Numbered from the stretch's first letter, positions 44,649 through 54,737 are shown. The stretch is 64,000 nt of DNA from Anoxynatronum sibiricum (GCF_039414295.1 NZ_JBCITM010000004.1:62001-126000); one strand, 5' to 3'. The notes: a model not told the origin generated them from the letters alone. Made by a program: numbers and translations.

Positions 44649-44874
44649 GCGTATGAAAAAAAGCGAAAAGAAGTGAGACCGGCATGAAAAAAAGGGCGAC
44701 AAGCAAAAAGTTGCCGGAAATTGTTGAAGTACAGTTAAGGGCGTTGTTGAAAATGCGTGGGTATTAACCAATCAGTGATGCCCATTCATTTGTGGTTGAA
44801 GAAAGCAGGTGAAGCACATGCTACTGATGCATTGTCTCAGGCATGACCAACAGAAAGGGAAGAGAAAAGGAAAT

Positions 44875-46296
44875 ATGACTGAAAGAGCAAAAAGGCTAAA
44901 ATTGCGCCAATGGCTGCCATTGTGGTTGGTGGCCTTGCTGCTCTTTTTTCCGGTTCAGGCTGTTCGGGCCCAGTCGGAGATTCCTGTGGTATTGACCATT
45001 CAGGTGGATGACATGATTACCGCCGGCACCACGGCACAAATCAGGCGGGGCATACAGGAGGCGGAGGACCGGCAGGCAGATGCACTTGTGATTCTGCTCA
45101 ATACTCCCGGTGGCCTGGTGGACGCCACGCTGGATATCGTCAGCCTCATGGCAGAATCCCGGGTGCCGGTGATCACCTATGTGTCACCCCAGGGAGCCAT
45201 TGCAGCCTCGGCAGGAGCCTTTATCCTCCTGGGAGGTGATGTGGCCGCCATGACGCCGGGTTCCACCACCGGTGCAGCCATGCCGGTGACACTGAACCCT
45301 GGAGAGGAAGGCACGCAAACTGCCGATGATAAAACCGTGTTGTTCCTTGCCGGTCATATTCGCAGTATTGCAGAATCCCGGAATCGGCCCGGTGATGTGG
45401 CTGAGCGATTTGTCACAGAAAACCTGACCCTGAGCACACGGGAAGCGCTGGAAGAAGGGGTAATTGATCTGACGGCGGTGAGCCTTGTCAATCTGTTGGA
45501 AGAAACAGACGGAAAGACAGTCACCATTGCCGGAGAAACCGTGATGCTGAACACTGCCGGTGCAGTGGTGGAATCGATTGAAAAATCACTGACAGAAAAG
45601 ATGACCCACCTCATCAGCAACCCTCAGATCACCTTTATCTTACTGCTGTTAGGGGTGTATGGCCTTATCATTGGTTTCGGCAATCCGGGCACCTTTGTGC
45701 CGGAGGTGATGGGAGCCATCGCGCTGGTGCTGGCCCTTTACGGGCTGGGCATGTTTGAGATCAATCTTTTTGCCATGTTGCTGATTTTTCTGGGGCTGGG
45801 GCTGCTGGTGGCCGAAGCCCTCACCCCCACTTATGGGGTGCTGGGAACAGGCGGAGTCATCAGCCTGGTGCTGGGAATTCTGTATCTTCCCGTGGAACCG
45901 CTGGTGGCCCGGCGGTGGCTGGCACAGTTCCGTATGATGGCCATTGGCGTTGGTGCTGTGGGAGCCGTCTTCCTTGTGGTGCTGCTGGGAGGCCTCATGC
46001 GCCTGCGGCGGTTGCCGGTGAAAATGGGGAACCAGGAATTTTCCCAGGAAACAGGTGTGGCCGTTACGCCACTTCAGCCGGAAGGAATGATTCAAATCAG
46101 AGGCGAGCTGTGGAAGGCGAAAACCCGGAACAATGAGGTGTTGCCTGAAGGTACCCGGGTACGGGTGCTGGAACGACAACAACTGGTGTGCCTGGTGGAG
46201 CCGGTAGAGGCCTTGGCGAATGGTTCAATAGCAGAAATGGCGGATGCTGCGCCTGAGATGGATGCTGAAGCGACGGCAACAGAAGAGAAAGAATAA
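44875..46296 (+). CDS. NfeD-family membrane serine protease (long form, ClpP-class)
   Basis: 473 residues from the ATG at 44875, which gives a normal signal peptide (cut near VRAQS); upstream in-frame starts at 44809 and 44818 would bury it. ClpP-like domain with LLNTPGGLVDATLDIV and catalytic Ser in AIAASAGAFILLGG; four or five membrane helices (about 250-385); C-terminal OB-fold NfeD domain (GVAVTPLQPEGMIQIRGELW). Members cleave stomatin-like proteins, and the stomatin gene is next. The Glu/Thr-rich tail is unassigned. Start is the only uncertain part. Confidence 0.9.
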   Translation: MTERAKRLKLRQWLPLWLVALLLFFPVQAVRAQSEIPVVLTIQVDDMITAGTTAQIRRGIQEAEDRQADALVILLNTPGGLVDATLDIVSLMAESRVPVITYVSPQGAIAASAGAFILLGGDVAAMTPGSTTGAAMPVTLNPGEEGTQTADDKTVLFLAGHIRSIAESRNRPGDVAERFVTENLTLSTREALEEGVIDLTAVSLVNLLEETDGKTVTIAGETVMLNTAGAVVESIEKSLTEKMTHLISNPQITFILLLLGVYGLIIGFGNPGTFVPEVMGAIALVLALYGLGMFEINLFAMLLIFLGLGLLVAEALTPTYGVLGTGGVISLVLGILYLPVEPLVARRWLAQFRMMAIGVGAVGAVFLVVLLGGLMRLRRLPVKMGNQEFSQETGVAVTPLQPEGMIQIRGELWKAKTRNNEVLPEGTRVRVLERQQLVCLVEPVEALANGSIAEMADAAPEMDAEATATEEKE

Positions 46297-46379
46297 AATA
46301 AAGATTTTCCTTCAGAAACAAATGGAACACTTGGAAGAAACTGGAGTTCATTGACGGGTTATGAAGAGGAGGCGTTACC

Positions 46380-47228
46380 ATGTTATTTCGATGGATAGAA
46401 AACCTGGTGCCCCTGGCGGGTGTTTTCGTGGCATTGGCAGCATTGTTGAAAATGGCGGTGAAAGTTTTTCCTGAATATGAAAGAGGCGTTCTTTTTCGAC
46501 TGGGTCGTCTGGTGGCGGTGAAAGGGCCGGGGCTTATTCTTGTCATACCATTCATCGACAAAGTGATTCGAGTGCCCCTTCGTATCGTGGTGGATAACGT
46601 ACCGCCCCAGGAAGTTATCACAAAAGATAATGTTACCTGCAAAGTGAACGCAGTGCTTTACTACCGGGTGACCGAGCCGGATAAAGCTGTCATCAATGTG
46701 GAAAAGTATCACGAAGCCACCAGTCAGTTTGCTCAGACAACCATGCGCAGCGTGGTGGGGCAGGCAGACCTGGATGAACTGCTTTCAGAGCGGGATCGGC
46801 TAAACCGGAGAATTCAGGAAATCGTTGATTCTGCCACAGATCCCTGGGGCATTAAAGTCACTGCGGTGGAAATAAGGGATGTCATCATTCCCGTGGAAAT
46901 GCAGCGAGCCATTGCCCGCCAGGCTGAAGCAGAGCGGGATCGCCGGGCGGTGGTCATTCAGGCAGATGGTGAAAAACAGGCGGCGAAGAAGATTGCGGAA
47001 GCCACCGAAATCCTCACCCGTGTCAACGGTGCCATGACACTGCGGATGCTGCGTACCATCAGTGAATCTGCCAACCAGGAAAGCAACACCATCCTGTTTC
47101 CCATCCCCATGGAGCTGAGTCACTTACTCACCAAATGGACTGAACCTCCGGTAGTCAAACGGGAAGAAAAGAAACCTGAAACCACCGGGGCCTGGGAAGA
47201 AACCTGGGCGGCAGATGAAGAAGTGTAA
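46380..47228 (+). CDS. Stomatin/slipin SPFH-domain membrane protein
   Basis: 282 residues: one N-terminal membrane helix (about 8-28), the SPFH domain starting YERGVLFRLGRLVAVKGPGLILVIPFIDKVIRV, and an alpha-helical oligomerisation region (AIARQAEAERDRRAVVIQADGEKQAAKKIAEA). Forms ring-like membrane scaffolds; paired with the NfeD protease upstream. Ribosome site GAGGAGG. A C-terminal acidic tail follows the SPFH module. Confidence 0.93.
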   Translation: MLFRWIENLVPLAGVFVALAALLKMAVKVFPEYERGVLFRLGRLVAVKGPGLILVIPFIDKVIRVPLRIVVDNVPPQEVITKDNVTCKVNAVLYYRVTEPDKAVINVEKYHEATSQFAQTTMRSVVGQADLDELLSERDRLNRRIQEIVDSATDPWGIKVTAVEIRDVIIPVEMQRAIARQAEAERDRRAVVIQADGEKQAAKKIAEATEILTRVNGAMTLRMLRTISESANQESNTILFPIPMELSHLLTKWTEPPVVKREEKKPETTGAWEETWAADEEV

Positions 47229-47233
47229 GGCAT

Positions 47234-47263
47234 AATTTGAATGAGTAGAATTTGAATGAGTAG
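47234..47263 (+). repeat. 15-bp perfect tandem duplication
   Basis: AATTTGAATGAGTAG occurs at 47234-47248 and again at 47249-47263, just after the stomatin stop. Function not apparent. Confidence 0.9.
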
Positions 47264-47270
47264 TCCAAAT

Positions 47271-47324
47271 CACTCGATCAACAGCGACTGTTGCATGAAG
47301 CGCTGTTGATCGGGTGTCTTTTTT
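47271..47324 (+). terminator. Terminator after stomatin gene
   Basis: Sixteen-bp stem (47271-47286 with 47301-47316, one G-T pair) followed by T6. Confidence 0.85.
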
Positions 47325-47675
47325 GGTGGTGCCATGATGGGGTTAAGTAGGTTGATTCATTGTGAAAAAGGTGAATCGACGTGTTTATCAAACGTAAAAA
47401 AGGAGGGAGTGATGTTGAAGTTTTTGATAAAACACCATAATCTGTGATACAATATAGGTTATTAAAAACAGGAACATCACTATTCTTATGCAATCAGAGA
47501 TTGTTCAATAAATGTGTTTGCCAAACCCGTCATCAAGGCATTCTCCTTTTCCAGCGATCTAAGCACTTTTTCTTCCAAAAACAACAATGAATCTAACGTT
47601 TCTCTCAACACACAATAAAGAATAATCTGAATAATACTGGGCAAATGCAGGAGTGAGCCAGTAGGAGGATGAAAC
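47325..47675 (+). promoter_or_regulatory. Leader and promoter of the EAL-domain gene
   Basis: TTGATA (47424-47429), 18 bases, TACAAT (47448-47453) is a plausible sigma-A promoter, leaving about 215 nt of leader. Upstream, a 9-bp inverted repeat (47351-47359 with 47372-47380, one mismatch) lies near an orphan AGGAGGG and an 11-codon frame at 47412 that I do not consider a gene. Confidence 0.5.
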
Positions 47676-49772
47676 GTGCTGTTACATTTCCAATATTTAT
47701 TGATAGCGGCAATTCTTATTTCAATAAGCATATATATGTACGTATCCATGCAAATACTTGAAGACAGTCAATCAGCCAATGATTTCATTCAAAAAATCAT
47801 TGGGGTGGCATCATTTTCTGTTCTGATCACAGCCTCGGTACTCATGAAGGGTATTCTTCTTAACACCTTTCTGGGTGTTCACAGTTCACCAAGATATCAG
47901 GTGATTACTTCGATGGTCATCCTGGTGATGGTCGTGGTTTTTTCCGTGCTTCTCATTAGTCACCGAAATCATTCTTACTTCTATAGCAGAAGAAAAGAAC
48001 TGTTTGCAGGTGCGACAGCGTTTATTGCGGTGATTCCGGTGCATCGGTTTGACATACTGTACTATATTTCCACCATTATTTTTATGGTAACAGCCGGCGG
48101 TTTTTTACATAAGAGCTTCTTTAAACTGAAAATGAGGAGTAATGTGGGCCTGTACTTTATGGTTATTGCCAGCAGCTCTGTTGTTGCTGCAGTGGTACTT
48201 TCCTATTATTTTGAACCCTTGTTTTTCAACACCTTTAATATGGGGCTGCTTACTTTTGTTATGCTGGGTTTTTTTGTATTTTACATCTCGCATTATCACG
48301 AAGAGTTGAATCACAAAATGTGTGTGCTGACAGAACAGGAGCAAACCATTAAAAGTAAAAACAGAAAACTTAAAGAAGCCATCTATCAAGATGCAGTGGT
48401 TGGTATTCCCAACAGAAATGCGTTTGAAGAGGCTGTTTTGGAAAATGGTGATAACTGTTATGTGGGACTGTTAAATATTCGGGATTTTATGAGTTATAAC
48501 AAACTCCTGGGTTTTGCCCGGGGAAACCAGATCTTACAGGAACTGGCAAGGGTGTTACTGGAGATTAATTCCACCAACACAAGCATTTACAGATACTATT
48601 CCGACAAGTTGATCATTATTTTCAAAACCAAGTGTTTTGAAGAAGCAACTAAACTTGCCATGGCCACTCAATCGACCATCGAATCAATGAAGTTTCAGGG
48701 GGTGGCAATCAGAACCTATATGGGTCTGTATCATTTAACCAAAGATGAGATCTTTTCATCAGAAAACTGCTGTACTGACTTGTATGGAGCTTTGGAAACG
48801 GCATCGTCAATGGCCCAAAATACCAGCACGTCAATCTACCATTACCATTCAGATGATCATGAAAAAGAAAGATTCGCCACTTCGCTGGAGATAAAACTGC
48901 TGGAAGCCATTGAAAAGAAACGTTTCCAGGTATTCTACCAACCACAGTATGACAACAAAAAGCTTAAAATCAACTCTTTTGAAGCCCTCATTCGATGGAA
49001 GGATGGCGAAACTTTTGTGGCACCAAATGATTTCATCCCTTTAGCGGAGAAAAAGGGGTTGATGGGGCCCATTACATGGCAGGTGATTGATACTGTTTTC
49101 AGGGATGTTTCAGAGCATGCTTTCTTTTCTGGGCGAACCGTTGCGATTAATCTGTCTGCGGATCAATTGGTGGAGGATGCATTTATTGAGTATGTGACAG
49201 ATAAGAAAGAGATGCATGCTTTAGAGCCTCAAAGAATCGTGTTTGAAATTACTGAAACAAGTCTTTTCAACGATATTGAAAAAGTGAAGCTCACTTTGAA
49301 TGCTCTCAGAAAAATGGGCTTTCAATTATCGATCGATGACTTTGGTGCAGGGTATTCTTCGCTGTTTCGCATATCTGAACATGAAATCGATGAAGTCAAG
49401 TTTGACAAATCATTTATTGCGGATATTGAGAACCCAAAAACGTATGCCATCATGAAAAAAACAGCTGAACTGTTTAACAGCTTTGGTATCCGGGTTGTGG
49501 TTGAAGGTGTTGAGAAAAAAGAACAGATGGAAATGATTGAGGGCTTTATGATCGATTTGTATCAAGGTTACTATTTTTGCAAACCAGCACCACTCGAGAA
49601 ACTTATGGAAATGTTTAGTTTGGAGAAATCATCTGGCAACAAGATCAATAATGAAGGAGGCCAACTCAATGAAACAACCCCATATTCTTTGCCAGCCAGA
49701 CCAGGTGGCACCCCAGGTGCTTCTGCCGGGAGATCCGGCCCGGGTATTGCGGGTGGCGGATTTTCTGGATGA
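47676..49772 (+). CDS. 7TM-degenerate GGDEF-EAL c-di-GMP phosphodiesterase
   Basis: 698 residues from a GTG behind AGGAGG. Seven membrane helices (about 1-215), then a GGDEF domain that keeps IPNRNAF but has YSDKL where GGDEF should be, so it is probably inactive as a cyclase. The EAL domain (about 410-655) is complete: FEALIRW, NLSADQL, FEITETS, DDFGAGYSS, KFDKSFI, EGVEKKEQ and QGYYFCKPAP. It should hydrolyse c-di-GMP at the inner face. The last ~35 codons run 104 bases into the next gene and encode a low-complexity Pro/Gly tail, so an ancestral stop may have been lost. Confidence 0.88.
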   Translation: MLLHFQYLLIAAILISISIYMYVSMQILEDSQSANDFIQKIIGVASFSVLITASVLMKGILLNTFLGVHSSPRYQVITSMVILVMVVVFSVLLISHRNHSYFYSRRKELFAGATAFIAVIPVHRFDILYYISTIIFMVTAGGFLHKSFFKLKMRSNVGLYFMVIASSSVVAAVVLSYYFEPLFFNTFNMGLLTFVMLGFFVFYISHYHEELNHKMCVLTEQEQTIKSKNRKLKEAIYQDAVVGIPNRNAFEEAVLENGDNCYVGLLNIRDFMSYNKLLGFARGNQILQELARVLLEINSTNTSIYRYYSDKLIIIFKTKCFEEATKLAMATQSTIESMKFQGVAIRTYMGLYHLTKDEIFSSENCCTDLYGALETASSMAQNTSTSIYHYHSDDHEKERFATSLEIKLLEAIEKKRFQVFYQPQYDNKKLKINSFEALIRWKDGETFVAPNDFIPLAEKKGLMGPITWQVIDTVFRDVSEHAFFSGRTVAINLSADQLVEDAFIEYVTDKKEMHALEPQRIVFEITETSLFNDIEKVKLTLNALRKMGFQLSIDDFGAGYSSLFRISEHEIDEVKFDKSFIADIENPKTYAIMKKTAELFNSFGIRVVVEGVEKKEQMEMIEGFMIDLYQGYYFCKPAPLEKLMEMFSLEKSSGNKINNEGGQLNETTPYSLPARPGGTPGASAGRSGPGIAGGGFSG

Positions 49773-50412
49773 ATGGAAAGAGATCGCTTTTAACCGGGAG
49801 TTTCGCACCATTACCGGCACCTACCGGGGGATGCCGGTAACAGTCACCTCCACCGGTATAGGCGGCGCTTCTGCTGCCATTGCCGTTGAAGAACTGGCAG
49901 CTTGCGGTGTGCGTACCATGATTCGCATCGGCAGCGCCGGTGCCGTTCAGGCGGGAATTGCCATTGGAGATCTGATCATCGCCCAGGGGGCCGTGCGGGA
50001 AGACGGTGCTTCTCGCATGTACGTTCCGGAAGCTTATCCGGCGGTGGCTTCTCCCAGGCTGACCCTGGCATTGGAAGACGCCTGCTTTAAGTTGGCCATT
50101 CCATGGCACAGCGGTCTGGTACGCAGTCATGATTCTTTCTATATCGATGAAGAAGCAGCCATTATGGCCCAATGGAACCGGAAAGGCGTGTTGGGTTCAG
50201 ATATGGAAACAGCAGCAGTGCTGACAGTTGCCCGGCTCCGAGGCGTTGAAGCAGCGGCCATTCTCAATAACGTGGTGCTTTATGAGGGTGATGTGAAAGA
50301 AGGCGTGGGCGAGTATGTGGATGAAACAACCGCAGCTGCTGAAGGTGAAAAAAGAGAAATACAGGTGGCGCTGGAGGCCCTGTACCATTCCTGTGAAGAT
50401 AGTAAGCCATAA
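49669..50412 (+). CDS. Nucleoside phosphorylase (uridine phosphorylase-like)
   Basis: 247 residues from the ATG at 49669 behind AAGGAGG. PNP/UDP family: LLPGDPARV (phosphate loop), TSTGIGGASAAIAVEEL, RIGSAGAVQAGIAIGDLIIAQGAVREDGAS and SDMETAAVLTVARLRG. The RIG-AGA-GD-DGAS order matches uridine phosphorylase better than DeoD. It splits nucleosides to base and ribose-1-phosphate. Overlaps the 3' end of the EAL gene by 104 bases in another frame; its own coding pattern is strong, so the overlap tail belongs to this gene functionally. Confidence 0.9.
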   Translation: MKQPHILCQPDQVAPQVLLPGDPARVLRVADFLDEWKEIAFNREFRTITGTYRGMPVTVTSTGIGGASAAIAVEELAACGVRTMIRIGSAGAVQAGIAIGDLIIAQGAVREDGASRMYVPEAYPAVASPRLTLALEDACFKLAIPWHSGLVRSHDSFYIDEEAAIMAQWNRKGVLGSDMETAAVLTVARLRGVEAAAILNNVVLYEGDVKEGVGEYVDETTAAAEGEKREIQVALEALYHSCEDSKP

Positions 50413-50457
50413 AAGCTTATACGCTGTAGAAGCAAGGGGCGTTAAAGAAAGCGTTTT

Positions 50458-50514
50458 GTGAAACCATAAAATAACAGCCAAAATCTAATGCTGGCTGTTT
50501 TTTTATGGTTTCAC
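50458..50514. terminator. Terminator with 22-bp near-perfect stem
   Basis: Arms 50458-50479 and 50493-50514 pair over 22 bp with one mismatch; the right arm holds T7. It resembles the 32453-32523 element in design. Confidence 0.8.
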
Positions 50515-50598
50515 ATCCGGTGGTGTCTGGTATAATGGAGACATCATTATCAAAAGAGTCGGAAAAATGGGTGGTCTTGTTTGGAAGGAGCTTCTCAG

Positions 50599-53598
50599 GT
50601 GAATGCATCACAGCAAATCCATCAACTGAAGGAAGAACTGAATAAATACCGGCTGATGTTTGAACACGCACCCTTGGGGATGTTCCATCTAAACCATCAG
50701 GGGGTGGTGACAGACTGCAACGATCAACTGGGAAACATTGTGGGAGCGCCAAAGGAAAAGGTGCTGGGCATCAACGCCCTTACCTTGGAGAACAGTGCTT
50801 ATGTGTCAGCGGTTCGACAGGCAATGGCAGGCAACATGGCCTCTTTCGAAGGCGCATATACCTCGGTGGCAGGTGGAAAGTCCCGCTTCCTGCGGGTTCT
50901 TTTTGCGCCGACCGGCGAACCACAAAAGGGCAGTTGGGAAGTGGTGGCCATTGTGGAGGACATCACGGAAAAACAGCAGGCAGCCCAGCAGTTGAAGGCC
51001 AGTGAAGAACGGTTTCAGATTGCCCTGGAGAATAGCGGCGATGGTGTCTGGGATTGGGATCTGAAGTCAGATGATACTGATGTCACCGATAACTGGCTGG
51101 AGCGGCTGGGATACCAGCGTCATGAGATAGACCTCAGCCTCGAAGGCTTTCTGACCTATGTACATGCGGATGACCGGGAGAAGATAGTGGAACAATTTCA
51201 GTGTTTTTCGACAGGGAAAACGCCGCAGTTCAGTGTCCTTTTTCGGATGCGGTGCCGGGATGGCACTTTCCGATGGTTTTCTTCCGTAGGAAAACCTGTT
51301 GAATGGTCAGAAAAAGGTGAGCCGATGCGAGCCATTGGCACCCACCGGGATGTCACGGCCCAGCAGGAAGCCATTGAAGCGCTGAAAGTCAGTGAACGGA
51401 GCAAATCAGTCCTCCTGTCCAACCTGCCGGGAATGGCATATCGATGCGAATATATTCAGGATACCTGGCAGATGACCTACATTTCGGAGGGATGTTTTGA
51501 TCTGACGGGTTATCCTGCGCATTCGCTGAAAGGAACCAATCAGTCGTTGAAAGAGCTGATTTTACCCAGGGGAATCGTTCTGCCGGAGTACCGGGAAAAA
51601 CTTTGGGATAAATGGCTTCAGATGATGCGGGAACAAAAGGCTTTTCGAAGCGAATACCCCATTATTACCGCTGAAGGTGAGACGAAGTGGGTATGGGAGC
51701 AGGGGCGGGTAATTCTGGATGACATTGGCAGGGTGAACGCCCTGGAATGCTTTGTCACAGATATCACTGAACGTCGTGAAGCAGAAGAAAAGAACCGCCG
51801 GCTGGACAAGTTGAAAGATGAGTTTCTGGCCAACACATCCCACGAATTGCGAACACCCCTTAATGGAATCATCAGCATTGTGGAATCCCTTTTGAAAGGG
51901 ATCGGCGGCTCCATGACATCTGATCAGCGACAAAACTTATTGCTGGTACGTCTCAGCGCCAGGCGACTGGCGGCCCTGGTGAATGATATTCTGGATTTTT
52001 CCCGTATTCGGCACCATGATTTACGACTCCATTTGCGGCCCGTTGACCTTCACAGCAGTATCCGCCTGGTAATGGATCTTTTTCGCCATCAGGCAGAACA
52101 CCGGGGAATTCAACTGGTGAATCAGATATCTCCCCACAGCCAAATGGTATTGGCGGATGAAAATCGCCTGAGCCAAATCTTCTTCAATCTCATCGGCAAT
52201 GCCCTTCGCTATACTGAAAAGGGAAGCATCACCGTTACCGGCCAACAGCAGGATGACATGATGAAGTTGACAGTGGCAGATACAGGCATTGGCATTCCGG
52301 AAGAACGACAGGACAATCTATTTGAGTATTATGAGCAGGCAGGGTTATCACCGGAGAGAGAATACAGCGGTACCGGGCTGGGACTGCCCATTACCCGTCA
52401 ACTGGTGGAGCTTCACGGCGGCACGATTCAGGTGTGTTCCGTGGTTGGTCAAGGCAGTGCATTCACCTTTACACTGCCATTGGCACGACGACAGGAATCG
52501 CAGGAACGGTTGGGACATCCGGTTGATTATGCGGCTATAACAGAGCAGGAGAATATGACCGACTTCTACGTGGAACCCCTGACTGGTTCTGAAACAGCTC
52601 ACATTCAACAGAGTGAGTTCACAGTGCTGGTGGTGGACGACGAACCGGTGAACCGGCAGTCGCTTATGAACATACTGGCTTTGAAAAAAATGAGTGTCGT
52701 GGCAGCTGAAAGCGGTCACCGGGCACTGGAGCTTTTGAAAGGGCCGAATAGACCAGATCTGTGCATTATTGATATTATGATGCCCCGCATGAATGGGTAT
52801 GAGCTTTGCCATAAAATCCGGGAAAGATTCACTTCCTTTGAACTGCCAGTGATTTTTTTGACGGCTCGTTACGGCGAAACAGAGTTAAATCAGGGATTCA
52901 AAGTGGGAGGCAACGACTTTTTACACAAGCCATTTGAAGAATCGGAGTTACTGGCTCGGGTTGAAACCCTGCTGCATTTGAAAAAATCGGTGGAAAAAGC
53001 CATGGTGGCAGAAATTGCGTTTCTTCAAGCACAGATCAAGCCTCATTTTCTTTATAATGCACTGAACACCATCGCTGCTTATTGTGAAGTGGAAAGTGAA
53101 AAAGCCGGGAGGCTGATTTTATCCCTCTCCACTTATCTCAGAGGCAGCCTTGCCTTCGATAATTTACAGCAAACCATCACTCTGGAGCAGGAGCTGCAAT
53201 TGACAAAGGCATACGCAGAAATTGAACAGGCCCGGTTTCCCCAGGTGGCAGTGACCTATCAAATTGAAGAAGCAGCCAGCCTGCGACTACCCCCTCTGGT
53301 GATTCAGCCTTTGGTAGAAAATGCCATTCGTCATGGAATCTGTCCCCGGCGGGAAGGGGGAGAAGTATCTGTCAAGGTGATGGAGCAGGTATCGGGTTAT
53401 TTGGTGGAAGTCAGTGACAATGGTGTCGGTGTTGACATTCGGGTCTTGCACCAGGCCATGAATCAGTCGCTATGCGGAAAAAGTGTGGGGCTCTGCAACA
53501 TTCAAACCCGGTTAAAACGCCTTTATGGGCAGGGTCTTCAGGCGAGCAGCCACCCAGAAAAAGGCACATGCATTCGTTTTCTGATTCCAAGACAGTGA
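50599..53598 (+). CDS. Giant PAS x3 - HisKA kinase - receiver - LytS-type kinase hybrid
   Basis: 999 residues; GTG at 50599 is eight bases after GGAAGGAG. In order: three PAS domains (about 15-130, 135-260, 265-400), HisKA with TSHELRTPLNGIISI, HATPase (DTGIGIPEE, YSGTGLGLPI), a receiver (about 675-795; VLVVDDEPVN, IIDIMMPRMNGYEL, KPF), and finally a second kinase of LytS/His_kinase type (LQAQIKPHFLYNALNTIAAYC, with its own HATPase: LVENAIRHG, DNGVG). So one soluble protein holds two unrelated kinase catalytic modules. The response regulator starts 11 bases downstream. Probably a phosphorelay that ends in the BTAD regulator. Confidence 0.92.
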   Translation: MNASQQIHQLKEELNKYRLMFEHAPLGMFHLNHQGVVTDCNDQLGNIVGAPKEKVLGINALTLENSAYVSAVRQAMAGNMASFEGAYTSVAGGKSRFLRVLFAPTGEPQKGSWEVVAIVEDITEKQQAAQQLKASEERFQIALENSGDGVWDWDLKSDDTDVTDNWLERLGYQRHEIDLSLEGFLTYVHADDREKIVEQFQCFSTGKTPQFSVLFRMRCRDGTFRWFSSVGKPVEWSEKGEPMRAIGTHRDVTAQQEAIEALKVSERSKSVLLSNLPGMAYRCEYIQDTWQMTYISEGCFDLTGYPAHSLKGTNQSLKELILPRGIVLPEYREKLWDKWLQMMREQKAFRSEYPIITAEGETKWVWEQGRVILDDIGRVNALECFVTDITERREAEEKNRRLDKLKDEFLANTSHELRTPLNGIISIVESLLKGIGGSMTSDQRQNLLLVRLSARRLAALVNDILDFSRIRHHDLRLHLRPVDLHSSIRLVMDLFRHQAEHRGIQLVNQISPHSQMVLADENRLSQIFFNLIGNALRYTEKGSITVTGQQQDDMMKLTVADTGIGIPEERQDNLFEYYEQAGLSPEREYSGTGLGLPITRQLVELHGGTIQVCSVVGQGSAFTFTLPLARRQESQERLGHPVDYAAITEQENMTDFYVEPLTGSETAHIQQSEFTVLVVDDEPVNRQSLMNILALKKMSVVAAESGHRALELLKGPNRPDLCIIDIMMPRMNGYELCHKIRERFTSFELPVIFLTARYGETELNQGFKVGGNDFLHKPFEESELLARVETLLHLKKSVEKAMVAEIAFLQAQIKPHFLYNALNTIAAYCEVESEKAGRLILSLSTYLRGSLAFDNLQQTITLEQELQLTKAYAEIEQARFPQVAVTYQIEEAASLRLPPLVIQPLVENAIRHGICPRREGGEVSVKVMEQVSGYLVEVSDNGVGVDIRVLHQAMNQSLCGKSVGLCNIQTRLKRLYGQGLQASSHPEKGTCIRFLIPRQ

Positions 53599-53609
53599 GG
53601 AGTGAGCAG

Positions 53610-54737
53610 ATGCTAAAAGTCATTATCGTGGATGATGAACCCATGTCTGTGAAGCGTTTCAGCGGACTACTGGCAAAAACGGGGATGGTCACGCTGGCGG
53701 CGGCTTACACGAATCCGGAGGAAGCGCTGAAAAATGCAGCGATTGATGGAGCTGCGGTGGCGTTTATCGATATTGAAATGCCCGGCATGAACGGACTGGA
53801 ACTGACAGAGAAATTACAGGAGGTGAACCCGATGCTGGATGTGGTGATGGTGACAGCTCATGATCACTATGCACTGGAAGCCTATCGGGCCCACGCCATT
53901 GGATACCTGCTGAAACCTGTTTCACTTGAAGAAGTGGCTCGTCAGCTGGAGTTGATCCGGCTGAGACGTGAAACACACAAACCTCCTGAGAGGCCGCCAG
54001 TTTTATCCATTCGCAGCTTCGGCCGGTTTCGGTGCCATACCGGTGAAGATTCACCGGCATATTTCAATTGGCGAACGGCGAAGGCCAGAGAACTGCTGGC
54101 TTTTTTGCACCATCACCAGGGAAAACCAGTGTCCCGGGACGTGATTTTGGATACCCTCTGGCCTGAAATGGACCTGGACCGGGCAGTGAAAAATTTTCAC
54201 GCCACCAGTTATTATCTTCGGGAGTCGCTGAAAGAAAGAAATCTGGCCAACTGTTTTGAGCGTTTGAATGGTGCCTATCGACTTCGAATGGACCTGGTTG
54301 ACAGTGATGAGGCAGCCTTTGAACAACAAAAGCAGCTGATGGAAGCCACAGAAAACCAGTTGGAATCCAACAAAAGAATGGCGGCTATTTACCAGGGGGC
54401 CTATTGCGAGGAAGATGATTACCCCTGGGCAGAAGAAAAGCGCACTCGTTACGAACAGGAGTATTTGGAAGCGCTTCAGAGACTTGTTGACGACCTGCTG
54501 GAAAAGAAAGAACTGCAGGAAGCGGCACAGACCCTGCGACGCCTCCTGCAGGTAGACCCTTATGAAGAAAAGAACCATGAAAAACTCATGGATATATTCA
54601 TCATGCAGGATAACTGGCCGGCAGTCAGGGCACACTACCAGTATGTGAAAGAACTTTTCCTCCAGGATTTGGGAGAAACACCCAGCCAGTCGTTACGGGA
54701 TAAAATAGCCTGTTTTCATGTAAAACAGGAAAAATGA
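53610..54737 (+). CDS. Response regulator with receiver and BTAD (SARP-like) output domain
   Basis: 375 residues from the ATG at 53610. Receiver (1-120): VIIVDDEPMS, phospho-Asp in AFIDIEMPGMNGLEL, MVTAHDHYALEAYRAHAIGYLLKPV. Then an OmpR-like winged helix (about 140-220; SFGRFRCHTGE ... WRTAKARELLAFLHHHQGKPVSRDVILDTLWPE), and the helical BTAD/TPR-like region (about 230-370; YEEDYPWAEEKR-type block ... LRRLLQVDPYEEKNHEKLMDIFI). Such regulators are common in Actinobacteria and also occur in Clostridia. Co-transcribed with the dual kinase, its obvious partner. Confidence 0.9.
   Translation: MLKVIIVDDEPMSVKRFSGLLAKTGMVTLAAAYTNPEEALKNAAIDGAAVAFIDIEMPGMNGLELTEKLQEVNPMLDVVMVTAHDHYALEAYRAHAIGYLLKPVSLEEVARQLELIRLRRETHKPPERPPVLSIRSFGRFRCHTGEDSPAYFNWRTAKARELLAFLHHHQGKPVSRDVILDTLWPEMDLDRAVKNFHATSYYLRESLKERNLANCFERLNGAYRLRMDLVDSDEAAFEQQKQLMEATENQLESNKRMAAIYQGAYCEEDDYPWAEEKRTRYEQEYLEALQRLVDDLLEKKELQEAAQTLRRLLQVDPYEEKNHEKLMDIFIMQDNWPAVRAHYQYVKELFLQDLGETPSQSLRDKIACFHVKQEK

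Noticed and set aside
47412..47447. Eleven-codon frame after AGGAGGG upstream of the EAL gene
   Set aside because: Too short and it lies across the likely promoter.
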